Shown here: positions 36,015 through 44,840 of the stretch, in pieces
Layout of the letters: each line of letters starts with the position of its first letter
Position numbering within the stretch: the first letter of the stretch is position 1
Source: Burkholderia sp. USMB20
GTDB lineage: Bacteria > Pseudomonadota > Gammaproteobacteria > Burkholderiales > Burkholderiaceae
Length of the DNA stretch: 64,000 nt
Assembly: GCF_000949135.2 (NCBI RefSeq)
Contig: NZ_JTAN02000018.1
Location: 421,127 to 485,126 of the forward strand
Reading direction: 5' to 3'
Made by a program: the position numbers and the translations under genes
The notes under the pieces: model-generated
Databases searched by the model: none
What the model was told of the DNA's origin: nothing
What the model saw: the letters and a program-made list of their open reading frames with translations, nothing else

Positions 36015-36233
36015 ATGCCCAACCTGGATTTCACGCTGACCGGCGAATACGTCGAGCTGCACAACCTTCTCAAGATCACCGGCCTCGCCGACAGCGGCGG
36101 CACCGCGAAGATGTTCGTCGCGTCCGGCGCGGTGAAAGTCGACGGCGTGGTCGAACTGCGCAAGACCTGCAAGATCCGCGCGGGCCAGGTCGTGCTGTTC
36201 GGCGATACGCGGATCGCGGTTCACGACGCATAG
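36015..36233 (+). CDS. S4 RNA-binding domain protein, YbcJ-like
   Basis: A 72-residue S4-domain protein. The start MPNLDFTLTGEYVELHNLLK and the core SGGTAKMFVASGAVKVDG match the YbcJ/YaaA-like small S4 proteins, where the basic residues contact RNA. Its target is not known, though rRNA is likely. The ATG at 36015 was chosen on similarity; the open frame continues upstream. It is flanked by the divergent exported protein and the MATE gene. Confidence 0.85.
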   Translation: MPNLDFTLTGEYVELHNLLKITGLADSGGTAKMFVASGAVKVDGVVELRKTCKIRAGQVVLFGDTRIAVHDA

Positions 36234-36362
36234 CGGTTCCCCCTGACCGTGACATGGCCATCGGCGCGCGCGTTCGACACCGTTCGAATAAAGCCGTAAG
36301 CTAGCCGTCTCTCAAAATAAATACAGACAGCGCGGGCCCGCACCCGCGCGAGCGCCCATTCC

Positions 36363-37751
36363 ATGTCGCATTCCGGTCTTACGCGGACGGCCGCCGCGCC
36401 GCCGTCGCTGTCCAGTCATGCCGCCGATACCGCGCGCCTCGCCGCGCCGCTCGCGATCGCACAACTCTCGCAAATGGCGATGAGCGTCACCGACACGGTG
36501 CTGCTCGGCTCGCTCGGCCCCGATTCACTCGCGGCCGGCGGCCTCGGCGCGAACTTCTTCTTCGTCATCGTGACCGTGCTGCAGGGTGTGCTGTCGTCGG
36601 TCAGCGTGAGCGTCGCGCATGCGCGCGGCGCGCAGGCGGAACACCGCGTGCCGCACATCTACTGGACCGGCTTCGTGCTGTCCGTGCTGCTCGCGATTCC
36701 GGCGATCGTCGCGCTGTCGCTGTCCGAACCGATCCTGCTGATGTTCCACGAGCCGCCCACGCTCGCGCGTCACGTCGGCGAGTACACCGGCATCCTGCGG
36801 TTCGCGGCGCTCGGCAGCCTGATCGGCGTCGGGCTGATGCGCGCCTTCCTGCCGGCGATCGGCGCCGCACGGCGGCTGCTGTGGGTGTCGATCGGCGGGG
36901 TCGGCGTGAACGGCGTGCTGAACTACGGGCTGATCCACGGCGCATTCGGCTTGCCGCGGCTCGGCTTCCTCGGCTCGGCGGTCGCGACGACCATCACCAT
37001 CTGGCTCACCGCGCTCGCGCTGATCTGGCTGCTGCACGGCCGCCAGCGGTTCCGCCATTTCGTGACCGCCGCCCGCCCGAAACTGCCGATGATGGGCGAG
37101 CTGATCGGCATCGGCTGGCCGGTGGCGATCACGTACGGGGTCGAATCGACGCTGTTTCTCGCCACGGGCCTGACCATCGGCGTGCTCGGCGCGACGTCGC
37201 TTGCCGCGCACCAGATCGCGCTGAACGTCGCGTCGGTGGCGTTCATGGTGCCGCTCGCGATCGGCCAGGCCGCCAACGTGCGGGTCGGCTACTGGGTCGG
37301 CGCCGGCCAGCCGGTCGCCGCGCGGCATGCGGGCTTCGTCGCGCTCGGCCTCGGCGTCGCGTTCATGTCGCTGTCGGGGCTCGTGCTGATCGTCGTGCCG
37401 CATGCGATCGTCGGCCTGTACCTCCAGCTCGACGATCCGGCCAACGCGGCGACCGTGTCGCTGGCGGCGTCGCTCCTCGGCATTGCCGCGGTGTTCCAGA
37501 TCGTCGACGGCATGCAGACCGTCGGCTCGGGCGCGCTGCGCGGACTGCGCGATACGCGCATCCCGATGCTCGCGGCGACCCTCGGCTACTGGGGCATCGG
37601 CTTCCCGACCGGTTACTGGCTGGCATTCCATGCAGGCCTCGGCGCACGCGGCCTGTGGTGGGGGCTCGCGGCCGGCCTCGCGAGCGTCGCCGCGCTGATG
37701 GCCTGGCGCTTCCATCTGAAGAGCGCATCGCTCGTCGCATCGAGCCGCTGA
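36363..37751 (+). CDS. MATE-family multidrug/sodium efflux transporter
   Basis: A 462-residue protein with 12 predicted transmembrane helices in two repeats. N-terminal LAAPLAIAQLSQMAMSVTDT and the later ATSLAAHQIALNVASVAFMVP are typical of NorM-type MATE transporters. Expected to expel cationic drugs using Na+ or H+. It stands alone between the S4 gene and fumC. No regulator is adjacent. Confidence 0.9.
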   Translation: MSHSGLTRTAAAPPSLSSHAADTARLAAPLAIAQLSQMAMSVTDTVLLGSLGPDSLAAGGLGANFFFVIVTVLQGVLSSVSVSVAHARGAQAEHRVPHIYWTGFVLSVLLAIPAIVALSLSEPILLMFHEPPTLARHVGEYTGILRFAALGSLIGVGLMRAFLPAIGAARRLLWVSIGGVGVNGVLNYGLIHGAFGLPRLGFLGSAVATTITIWLTALALIWLLHGRQRFRHFVTAARPKLPMMGELIGIGWPVAITYGVESTLFLATGLTIGVLGATSLAAHQIALNVASVAFMVPLAIGQAANVRVGYWVGAGQPVAARHAGFVALGLGVAFMSLSGLVLIVVPHAIVGLYLQLDDPANAATVSLAASLLGIAAVFQIVDGMQTVGSGALRGLRDTRIPMLAATLGYWGIGFPTGYWLAFHAGLGARGLWWGLAAGLASVAALMAWRFHLKSASLVASSR

Positions 37752-37895
37752 GCGCGACGACACGACGCAAAATCGCGGCCGGCGCTATGCTTGTCGGTTG
37801 AAGACCCAACACGTCGCGCCAGCGGCGCGACTGCCTCACGATACGCCAGACGCCGCGCGACGCGCGGCCTTTCCCCTTCCCAAGAGGAGTGCATC

Positions 37896-39290
37896 ATGAA
37901 CGAAGCAGTTCGGATGGAACGCGACACGTTCGGCGAGATCGCCGTGCCGGCCAACCGGCTCTGGGGCGCGCAGACGGAACGCTCGCTGCAAAATTTCCGG
38001 ATCTCGACGGAGAAGCAGTCGCCCGAGCTGATCCACGCGCTCGCGATCGTCAAGCGCGCCGCGGCCGCCGTGAACCAGTCGCTCGGCGTGCTGGCCGACG
38101 ACAAGGCGCGCGCGATCATCGACGCGGCCGACGAGATCATCGCGGGCAAGCATCCGCGCGAATTCCCGCTCGCGGTGTGGCAGACGGGCTCCGGCACGCA
38201 GACCAACATGAACCTCAACGAGGTGATCGCGAACCGGGCGAGCGAGCTGCTCGGCGGCGAGCGCGGCGAAGCACGCAAGGTGCACCCGAACGACGACGTG
38301 AACCGCGGCCAGTCGTCGAACGACGTGTTCCCGACCGCGATGCACGTCGCGGCCGCGTACGCGATCGTCAACCATCTGCTGCCCGCGCTGCGCACGCTGC
38401 GCGCGACGCTCGACGCGAAGTCGAAGGCCTTCGCCGATATCGTGAAGATCGGCCGCACGCACCTGCAGGACGCGACGCCGCTCACGCTCGGGCAGGAATT
38501 TTCCGGTTACGTCGCGCAGCTCGACCAGGGCATTCGGCACGTCGAATCGGCGCTGCCGCACCTGTACGAACTCGCGCTCGGCGGTACCGCCGTCGGCACC
38601 GGGCTGAACGCGCATCCGGAGTTCGCTGTGCGCGTCGCCGACGAGATCGGCCGGCTGACGACGCTGCCGTTCGTGACCGCGCCGAGCAAGTTCGAGGTGA
38701 TGGCGGCCGCCGACGCGCTGGTGTTCGCGCACGGCGCGCTGAAGACGGTCGCGGCCGGCCTGATGAAGATCGCCAACGACGTCCGCTGGCTCGCGAGCGG
38801 GCCGCGCTGCGGGCTCGGCGAACTGTCGATTCCGGAAAACGAGCCGGGCAGCTCGATCATGCCGGGCAAGGTGAACCCGACGCAGTCGGAAGCCGTGACG
38901 ATGCTGTGCTGCCAGGTGTTCGGCAACGACGTCGCGGTGAACGTCGGCGGCGCGAGCGGCAATTTCGAGTTGAACGTGTTCCGGCCGATGATCGCGCACA
39001 ACGTGCTGCAATCGGTGCGGCTGCTCGCCGACGGCGCGCAGAGCTTCAACGACCACTGCGCGGCGGGCATCGAGCCGAACCGCGCGCGCATCGATCTGCT
39101 GCTGAACGAATCGCTGATGCTCGTGACGGCGCTCAACCCGCATATCGGCTACGACAAGGCCGCGCAGATCGCGAAGAAGGCGCACAAGGAAGGCACGACG
39201 CTGAAGGCCGCCGCGCTTGCGCTCGGCTACCTGACCGAGGCGGAATTCGACGCGTGGGTGCGCCCCGAGGAAATGATCGGATCGCGGTAA
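37896..39290 (+). CDS. fumC: Class II fumarate hydratase
   Basis: Interconverts fumarate and malate in the TCA cycle without an iron-sulfur cluster. A 464-residue protein with H189 ([10 protein letters not shown]) and the signature loop [13 protein letters not shown] with S319/S320. AGAGGAG precedes the ATG; the frame extends upstream but the conserved N-terminus begins [15 protein letters not shown]. Convergent with the thioesterase gene, with an inverted repeat between. Confidence 0.96.
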   Translation: MNEAVRMERDTFGEIAVPANRLWGAQTERSLQNFRISTEKQSPELIHALAIVKRAAAAVNQSLGVLADDKARAIIDAADEIIAGKHPREFPLAVWQTGSGTQTNMNLNEVIANRASELLGGERGEARKVHPNDDVNRGQSSNDVFPTAMHVAAAYAIVNHLLPALRTLRATLDAKSKAFADIVKIGRTHLQDATPLTLGQEFSGYVAQLDQGIRHVESALPHLYELALGGTAVGTGLNAHPEFAVRVADEIGRLTTLPFVTAPSKFEVMAAADALVFAHGALKTVAAGLMKIANDVRWLASGPRCGLGELSIPENEPGSSIMPGKVNPTQSEAVTMLCCQVFGNDVAVNVGGASGNFELNVFRPMIAHNVLQSVRLLADGAQSFNDHCAAGIEPNRARIDLLLNESLMLVTALNPHIGYDKAAQIAKKAHKEGTTLKAAALALGYLTEAEFDAWVRPEEMIGSR

Positions 39291-39314
39291 TCGCGGGGGC
39301 GACGCGATGATGCG

Positions 39315-39342
39315 ACGGGCGCGGCGCGAACGCCGCGCCCGT
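39315..39342. terminator. Inverted repeat after fumC
   Basis: ACGGGCGCGGCG (39315-39326) and CGCCGCGCCCGT (39331-39342) form a perfect 12-bp stem with loop CGAA. There is no U-tract, so termination is uncertain. It lies between convergent fumC and the thioesterase gene. Confidence 0.45.
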
Positions 39343-39347
39343 TGTCG

Positions 39348-39860
39348 TCAGACGGTGCCCTTCGCCACTTCCTCGGGCTTCATCTCGACGATCTTGTCGA
39401 GCGCGGCGCGCACGTCGGCCGCATACTTCGCGAGCACCTTCTGCTCGTCGGTCTCGGGCACGAACGGCGGCACCGGCACCGGGTTGCCGTTCTCGTCGAC
39501 CGCGACGAACACGACGAGGCAGTCGGTCGTCTGGCGCAGCACGCCGCCCTTCGGATCGCCGGCGTGCACGGACACATGGATGTGCATGCTGGTGCGGCCC
39601 GTCGCGACGACGCGCGCCTTCAGCTCGACCAGGTTGCCGACGAGGATCGGACGCTGGAAGCGGATGTTGCCGACGCTGACCGTCACGCAATAGCGGCTCG
39701 ACCAGACCGCCGCGCACGCATACGCGACCTCGTCGATCCACTTCATCAGCGCGCCGCCATGCACCTTGCCGCCGAAGTTCACGGACGACGGCTCGGCGAG
39801 GAAGCGGAATACGGTTTCGGTGCGGTCGAGGGCGGCCGGTACGGGGGATGGTTGGGACAT
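39348..39860 (-). CDS. Acyl-CoA thioesterase, hotdog fold (YciA/ACOT type)
   Basis: A 170-residue single hotdog-fold thioesterase. GGKVHGGALMKWIDEVAYACA carries the active-site aspartate region and RFQRPILVGNLVELKARV the CoA-binding strand. Short-chain or medium-chain acyl-CoA hydrolysis is expected. The ATG at 39860 (MSQPSPVPAALDRTETVF) was chosen over further upstream codons because the longer form adds an Arg/Ala-rich leader. Confidence 0.88.
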   Translation of the reverse strand: MSQPSPVPAALDRTETVFRFLAEPSSVNFGGKVHGGALMKWIDEVAYACAAVWSSRYCVTVSVGNIRFQRPILVGNLVELKARVVATGRTSMHIHVSVHAGDPKGGVLRQTTDCLVVFVAVDENGNPVPVPPFVPETDEQKVLAKYAADVRAALDKIVEMKPEEVAKGTV

Positions 39861-39996
39861 CGTGGTAGCTCCAGGCGGCGGGGGTACGGCAATCGGCGCA
39901 TTATACGTTGCACTGCGGCAACACGTCGCAGCGCCCGCCGCACGGCCGGCCGCGGCCGTGCGCCGAGCCGGCATCGGCACCGGCGATCGACGTCCG

Positions 39997-40137
39997 TCAG
40001 CGGCGCACCGTGATGCCCTGATCGATCGTCCCGTACATCTCGAGGCTGCCGCCCCGCTCGCCGGCGGCGCCCGCACCGCCCTGCGCACAGGCCGCGCAAA
40101 GGAACGCGGCGGCCAACAGGCAGAAAATCGTCTTCAT
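39997..40137 (-). CDS. Small lipoprotein-like hypothetical protein, 46 aa
   Basis: A 46-residue peptide with a hydrophobic N-terminus ending FLCAAC; the second Cys (C17) follows Ala-Ala, a lipobox with an unusual Cys at -3. The mature peptide would be about 30 residues and Gly/Ala-rich. The ATG at 40137 was picked because the upstream 40 codons are Arg-rich and unlikely. No clear Shine-Dalgarno. Could be a real minor lipoprotein or spurious. Confidence 0.45.
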   Translation of the reverse strand: MKTIFCLLAAAFLCAACAQGGAGAAGERGGSLEMYGTIDQGITVRR

Positions 40138-40315
40138 CGTTGCATCGTGTCGCATCCGGCGGCCCAGTGCCGCCGCGTCCGGCCATTCTACGCGTGCGCG
40201 GCCGGCGACCGCGGGTCGCGCACCGCCCCGCCGCATCCGACATTTCACCCGAACACGAAACATCGAATGTGCGCAGCACCTACACTGCAGTCATTCCGCC
40301 TGACGAGACACGACG

Positions 40316-41023
40316 ATGATCGATCAAGACGACCACCACTTTCCGGGCCTGAGCCGAATCGGCGCACTGATCGCCGATCCGGGGCGCGCCGCGATGCTGT
40401 GGGTGCTGATGGACGGCAGCGCGCGGCCGGCCGGCGAACTGACGATGATCGCTGGGCTGTCGCCGTCCGCGGCGAGCGCGCACCTCGCGCGCCTGACCGA
40501 AGGCGGCCTGCTCGCGCTCGACGTGCGCGGCCGGCACCGCTACTACCGGCTCGCGTCGGCCGACATCGCGGCGTCGCTCGAGGCGCTCGCGAACGTGGCC
40601 CGCGCGGCCGCGCCGAACCGTCCGGTGCCGCCGCCGTCGCGCGCGGTGCCGGCCGAACTGCGCTACGCGCGCACCTGCTACGACCACATGGCCGGCGAAC
40701 TCGCGGTCCGCATCTTCGACGGGCTCACCGAACGCGGCTGGCTGCAGGCGGACGGCGATGCGATCGAAGCCACCGAGCTCGGCACGCAATCGCTCGCGCG
40801 CTGGGGCATCGACGTCGCGCAGCAGCGCACGCGCCGCCGCCGCTTCGCATGCGGCTGCCTCGACTGGAGCGAGCGCCGCCCCCATCTCGGCGGCGCGCTC
40901 GGCGCGGCACTGCTCGACAGCTTCTGCGCCCACGGCTGGATCGAGCGCACCGCACGGCCGCGCGTGCTGCGCGTCACCGTGCCCGGACAGCAGGTTTTCG
41001 ACGACTGGCTTACGTCCGCTTGA
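40316..41023 (+). CDS. ArsR-family winged-helix regulator
   Basis: A 235-residue regulator. The N-terminal helix-turn-helix (about 35-75: ELTMIAGLSPSAASAHLARLTEGGLL and the wing GRHRYYRL) is ArsR-like. A C-terminal segment of about 120 residues holds CGCLDWSERRPHLGG and is longer than in metal-sensing ArsR proteins; this layout fits a recognised family of ArsR-like regulators with a fused C-terminal domain. The effector is unknown. It is upstream of the large FecR/DUF6600 gene on the same strand, which may be its target. Confidence 0.78.
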   Translation: MIDQDDHHFPGLSRIGALIADPGRAAMLWVLMDGSARPAGELTMIAGLSPSAASAHLARLTEGGLLALDVRGRHRYYRLASADIAASLEALANVARAAAPNRPVPPPSRAVPAELRYARTCYDHMAGELAVRIFDGLTERGWLQADGDAIEATELGTQSLARWGIDVAQQRTRRRRFACGCLDWSERRPHLGGALGAALLDSFCAHGWIERTARPRVLRVTVPGQQVFDDWLTSA

Positions 41024-41185
41024 CGCGTACATTGCGACGGGACGACAACGGCGCGCGATGGACAGGTTTTGTTACATCGCGTGCCATCCGACTTACAAAA
41101 CACCGAGCACTGAAACAGGCCGAGCGGATATCGTGAATTCAACGGCACGAATCGACGCGCCGCGATAACGACGAAGACGCTCACC

Positions 41186-43723
41186 ATGGCTTCCCTGTTC
41201 ACGCTCAAGCGAACCGCCCGCTGCACGCTGCTCGCGTTCGCCGCGCTGGCGACCGTGCCCACCGCATTCGCGCAAACGACCGAGGCCGCCGCGTATGCGG
41301 CCGCCGCCCGGCAACCGGGCGGCGATCCGCCGAGCCGCGTCGCCCGGCTCAACTACAAGTCGGGTGCCGTGACGACGGAGCCCGCCGGCACCGATACGTG
41401 GTCGTACGCCGCGGTGAACCGGCCGCTGACGACCGGCGACCAGTTGTGGAACGATGCCGGCGCGCGCTCGGAACTGCACATCGGCTCGACCGCCGTGCGA
41501 CTCGGCGAATCGACGAGCCTGTCGGTGCTGAACCTCGACGACGCCACGACGCAGCTGAAGGTCGGGCTCGGCACCGTATCGACGCACGTGCGCGATCTGC
41601 CGTCCGGCGGGTCGTACGAAATCGACACGCCCAATCTCGCGCTCGGCATCTCGGGCCCGGGCGACTATCGCGTCGACGTCGCACCGAACGGCGCGAGCAC
41701 GACGGTCACCGTGCGCAGCGGCAGCGCGACCGTCTACGGCAGCAACGGGCAGTATCCGCTGTCGCCCGGACAGCAGGTCGTGTTCACCGGCACCGACCTG
41801 CAGGTCGCGCAGCAATCGGCCGCGCCGGCCCCCGATGCGCTCGACCAGTGGGCCGCCGGCCGCGATGCGGCCGAGCAGCGCTCGGTGTCGGCCCGCTACG
41901 TATCGCGCGACGTGCCCGGCTATCAGGATCTCGACGCGAACGGCACGTGGCGCGAAACCCCGAATTACGGCGAGGTCTGGGTGCCGAACGACACGCCCGC
42001 CGACTGGGCGCCGTATCACGACGGTCACTGGATCTGGCAGGCGCCGTGGGGCTGGACCTGGGTCGACGATGCGCCGTGGGGCTTCGCGCCGTATCACTAC
42101 GGCCGCTGGGCCTATGTCGACGACAGCTGGGCGTGGGTGCCCGGCCCGATGGTCGTCAGCCAGCCGCCCGTCTACGCGCCGGCGCTCGTCGCCTTCGCGG
42201 GCGGCGGCGGCGGTCCCGACTGGAGCGTCGCGCTGACGGTCGGCGGCGTCGCGGCGGCCGGCTGCGCATGGTTCGCACTCGGCCCGGGCGAACCCTGGCA
42301 TCCCGGCTGGGGCGGCTGGAGCCCGCATTACTACGATCGCGTGAACCGGAACATCGTGGTCAACAACGTGACGGTCAACAAGACCGTGAACGTGACGAAC
42401 ATCACCAACATCACGAACATCAACAAGACGTACGTGAATTTCCGCGCGCCGCATGCGATCACGGCCGTGCCGGCGTCCGCGTTCGTGCACGGCCAGCCGG
42501 TCGCGCACTTCGCGCAACGCGTCGATCCGCAGCAGTGGCGCAACGCGCACGTGATGCCGGGCACGCCCGGCATTGCGCCGGTACGCCAGAGCTTGACCGG
42601 CGGACTGCGCACGGCCAGCTACCGTCCGCCGGCGGCGCTCGGACAGCACACGTTCGTCGCGACGCGCAATCCGGCCGTGCCGGCCGCCTATCGTGACCAG
42701 GCGGCCGCGCATCTCGCACGGCAGGGCCAGCACGTGCCGGGCGCAGGCGCACCGGTCGCGAGGACGAGCGTGCCGGCCGACTATCAGGCGCGCCCGGTCC
42801 GCGTTCCGGGCAACCCGAAAGCCGGTGCGTGGGCGATGCGCAACGTGCAGCTCGTGAATCCGCACGGTCCGGTCGTGCAACCGGCGCACACAGTACGCGA
42901 CGGCCAGCCGGCACCGGCCCAGGTCGCGCGGCCTGGTGCGCCGATGCCGGTCGTGGCGGACGGCGCACGACCGACGAACGGCGAAGCCCCCAATGCGCCG
43001 CGCTTCGCCAACGGTGCGATGCCCCAGGCGCAGGGCAATCCGGCTCCGCATCAGGCGTTGAGCCCCGGAAATGGCGTCCCGCATCCGCCGGCGGCCGCCA
43101 ACGAGCCGGCCGGGCGCGACAACACGCATGCGGCCGCGGCGCCCGCGCCCGCGTGGATGCAGCCGCACACGCCGATGGAGCGTCAGCGCCCGACGCCGCC
43201 GACGGCACTCCACGCAGCCGGACAGAACGCGCTGCCGCCCGTGCGCAGCGCGGCGCCGGTCCCGCATCCGGAAGCCACGCCCGGTGCGCAGCCCGCCCGT
43301 CGGCAGGAAACGCCGCGCGCGTTGCCGCAACCGCGACTCGACATGACCGCGCAGATTCCGCAGCAGCGTCCGCGCCCCGAATTCGCGGCACCGGCCCAGC
43401 ATGCGCAGCCGCGGCCCGAGCGGACCGCTCCGGCACCGCAACCGCGCCCCGAATTCGCGCAACCGGCACCGCGCCGCGAAGTCGCGCCGGCGCACGTGAA
43501 CGAGTACCGTCCGCCCGCGCCCGCCGCGCATGACATGCCGCGACCGCAGCCGCAGGCCCCGCGCATGGAGCCGCGGCCGTCGATGCCCGCGCCACACATG
43601 GAACCGCGGCCGTCCATGCCCGCGCCGCGCATGGAACCGCGGCCGCAACCGGCACCGCACGTCGAGGCGCCGCACCCGGGCAATCCGCCGGCCGGCGGCC
43701 ACGACGAGCGGCGCCACCAGTAA
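41186..43723 (+). CDS. Exported FecR-domain / DUF6600 protein, Pro/Ala-rich
   Basis: An 845-residue exported protein. A signal peptide covers about 1-29 (PTAFAQ). A FecR-like domain (about 60-190) follows, then a Trp-rich DUF6600-like core (about 276-319: HWIWQAPWGWTWVDD and RWAYVDDSWAWVPG). Residues 388-418 are Asn/Val/Thr-rich. From about 430 the chain is low-complexity Pro/Ala/Arg and ends with three 11-residue repeats of MEPRPSMPAP type. No transmembrane helix beyond the signal. Possibly an extracellular or surface structural protein; function unknown. A terminator follows. Confidence 0.75.
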   Translation: MASLFTLKRTARCTLLAFAALATVPTAFAQTTEAAAYAAAARQPGGDPPSRVARLNYKSGAVTTEPAGTDTWSYAAVNRPLTTGDQLWNDAGARSELHIGSTAVRLGESTSLSVLNLDDATTQLKVGLGTVSTHVRDLPSGGSYEIDTPNLALGISGPGDYRVDVAPNGASTTVTVRSGSATVYGSNGQYPLSPGQQVVFTGTDLQVAQQSAAPAPDALDQWAAGRDAAEQRSVSARYVSRDVPGYQDLDANGTWRETPNYGEVWVPNDTPADWAPYHDGHWIWQAPWGWTWVDDAPWGFAPYHYGRWAYVDDSWAWVPGPMVVSQPPVYAPALVAFAGGGGGPDWSVALTVGGVAAAGCAWFALGPGEPWHPGWGGWSPHYYDRVNRNIVVNNVTVNKTVNVTNITNITNINKTYVNFRAPHAITAVPASAFVHGQPVAHFAQRVDPQQWRNAHVMPGTPGIAPVRQSLTGGLRTASYRPPAALGQHTFVATRNPAVPAAYRDQAAAHLARQGQHVPGAGAPVARTSVPADYQARPVRVPGNPKAGAWAMRNVQLVNPHGPVVQPAHTVRDGQPAPAQVARPGAPMPVVADGARPTNGEAPNAPRFANGAMPQAQGNPAPHQALSPGNGVPHPPAAANEPAGRDNTHAAAAPAPAWMQPHTPMERQRPTPPTALHAAGQNALPPVRSAAPVPHPEATPGAQPARRQETPRALPQPRLDMTAQIPQQRPRPEFAAPAQHAQPRPERTAPAPQPRPEFAQPAPRREVAPAHVNEYRPPAPAAHDMPRPQPQAPRMEPRPSMPAPHMEPRPSMPAPRMEPRPQPAPHVEAPHPGNPPAGGHDERRHQ
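43565..43645 (+). repeat. 33-bp tandem repeats at the end of the FecR/DUF6600 gene
   Basis: Repeat units begin at 43565, 43598 and 43631 (the third is partial). They encode 11-residue copies of the form MEPRPSMPAPH, MEPRPSMPAPR and MEPRP. Copies 1 and 2 differ at a few bases. The repeat is a candidate for length variation. Confidence 0.85.
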
Positions 43724-43742
43724 CCGCGACCGCTGAAACGAC

Positions 43743-43774
43743 AAGGCCCGACCGGCGAGTGCCGGTCGGGCCTT
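43743..43774. terminator. Terminator between the FecR/DUF6600 gene and thyA (convergent)
   Basis: AAGGCCCGACCGGC (43743-43756) and GCCGGTCGGGCCTT (43761-43774) form a perfect 14-bp stem with loop GAGT. Only a weak T-run follows (CTTC). It can serve both convergent genes. Confidence 0.7.
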
Positions 43775-43826
43775 CTTCATGCTGCCTGGCGCGGGTCGCG
43801 TCACCCGCCGCCGTCGCAGGCCGGGC

Positions 43827-44798
43827 TCAGACCGCCATCGGCGCGGTCAGCGGCTCATGGTGACGGTAGCCGACGAGCGAGAAATCCGACGGCTCGATCT
43901 GCTCGAGCCATTCGGGCGCATAAACGCCGGTCTTCGCGTAGTCCGGCACGCGCTCGGCAATTTCGAGCCGCGGGCTGTCGTACGGCTCGCGCGTGAGCTG
44001 CTGCTGCAGCATGTCGAGCTGGTTCTCGTAGATGTGCGCGTCACCGATGAAGTACGTGAACCAGCGCGGCGTGTAGCCCGTCAGCCGGCCGACGAGCGAC
44101 AGCAGCGCGGCCCCTTCCGTCAGGTTGAACGGCGTGCCGAGCCCGACATCGTTGCTGCGGATGTACAGGCACAGCGAAATCTCGCGCTTCGTGACGTTCG
44201 GCAGGAACTGGTACAGCAGATGGCAGGCAGGCAGCGCGATCTGGTCGAGTACGGCCGGATTCCATGCGTGAAACAGGATGCGGCGGTCGGCCGGGTTCTC
44301 CATGATCGTGTCGAGACACTGGCGCAGCTGGTCGATTGCCTTGTACAGCAGCACCTTCGGCACCCCGTCCTCGTCGAAACGCGTGACGATCCGGAAACCG
44401 CGGCGCGTCGCGTCGGCGATCTGCGCCTCGGCGCCCGCGTCGAGCACCTTGTAGCCGGGCCACTGGCGCCATTGCACGCCGTACACGTCACCCAGGTCGT
44501 CGACGCCCTGGCGGTACGGGTTCGCGAGCCACTGCGCGTTGTCGTTCGCGTTCGCGTCCCACACCTTGCAGCCGAGCGCGCGGAAATCGGCCGCGCTGCG
44601 CGATGCGCGCAGGAAACCGACCAGTTCGCCGATCGCGGACTTGAACGCGAGCTTCTTGGTCGTGACCGCCGGGAAACCTTGCTGCAGGTCGAACCGCAGC
44701 ATCGCACCGGGCATGCTGATGGTGCGGATGCCCGTGCGGTTCTCCTGCCAGGTGCCGGTGTCGAGGATGGTGCGAACGAGGTCGAGGTACTGTTTCAT
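43827..44798 (-). CDS. thyA: Thymidylate synthase ThyA
   Basis: Makes dTMP from dUMP using methylene-tetrahydrofolate. The 323-residue protein has the nucleophile C192 in [11 protein letters not shown] and the N-terminal start [20 protein letters not shown]. It is longer than the 264-residue E. coli enzyme, with extra sequence in about 115-160. Its partner folA lies 2.5 kb upstream on the other strand, with a sigma-54 regulator between. Confidence 0.95.
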   Translation of the reverse strand: MKQYLDLVRTILDTGTWQENRTGIRTISMPGAMLRFDLQQGFPAVTTKKLAFKSAIGELVGFLRASRSAADFRALGCKVWDANANDNAQWLANPYRQGVDDLGDVYGVQWRQWPGYKVLDAGAEAQIADATRRGFRIVTRFDEDGVPKVLLYKAIDQLRQCLDTIMENPADRRILFHAWNPAVLDQIALPACHLLYQFLPNVTKREISLCLYIRSNDVGLGTPFNLTEGAALLSLVGRLTGYTPRWFTYFIGDAHIYENQLDMLQQQLTREPYDSPRLEIAERVPDYAKTGVYAPEWLEQIEPSDFSLVGYRHHEPLTAPMAV

Positions 44799-44840
44799 GC
44801 GGGTTCCTTCGGCCGCGAGGGCGACCGTTACCCGCCAATT

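Noticed and set aside
41093-43804. Open frame of about 900 codons antisense to the FecR/DUF6600 gene
   Set aside because: It consists of Arg-rich low complexity, runs into both flanking intergenic regions and has no credible start; the plus-strand gene has a signal peptide and domain order.
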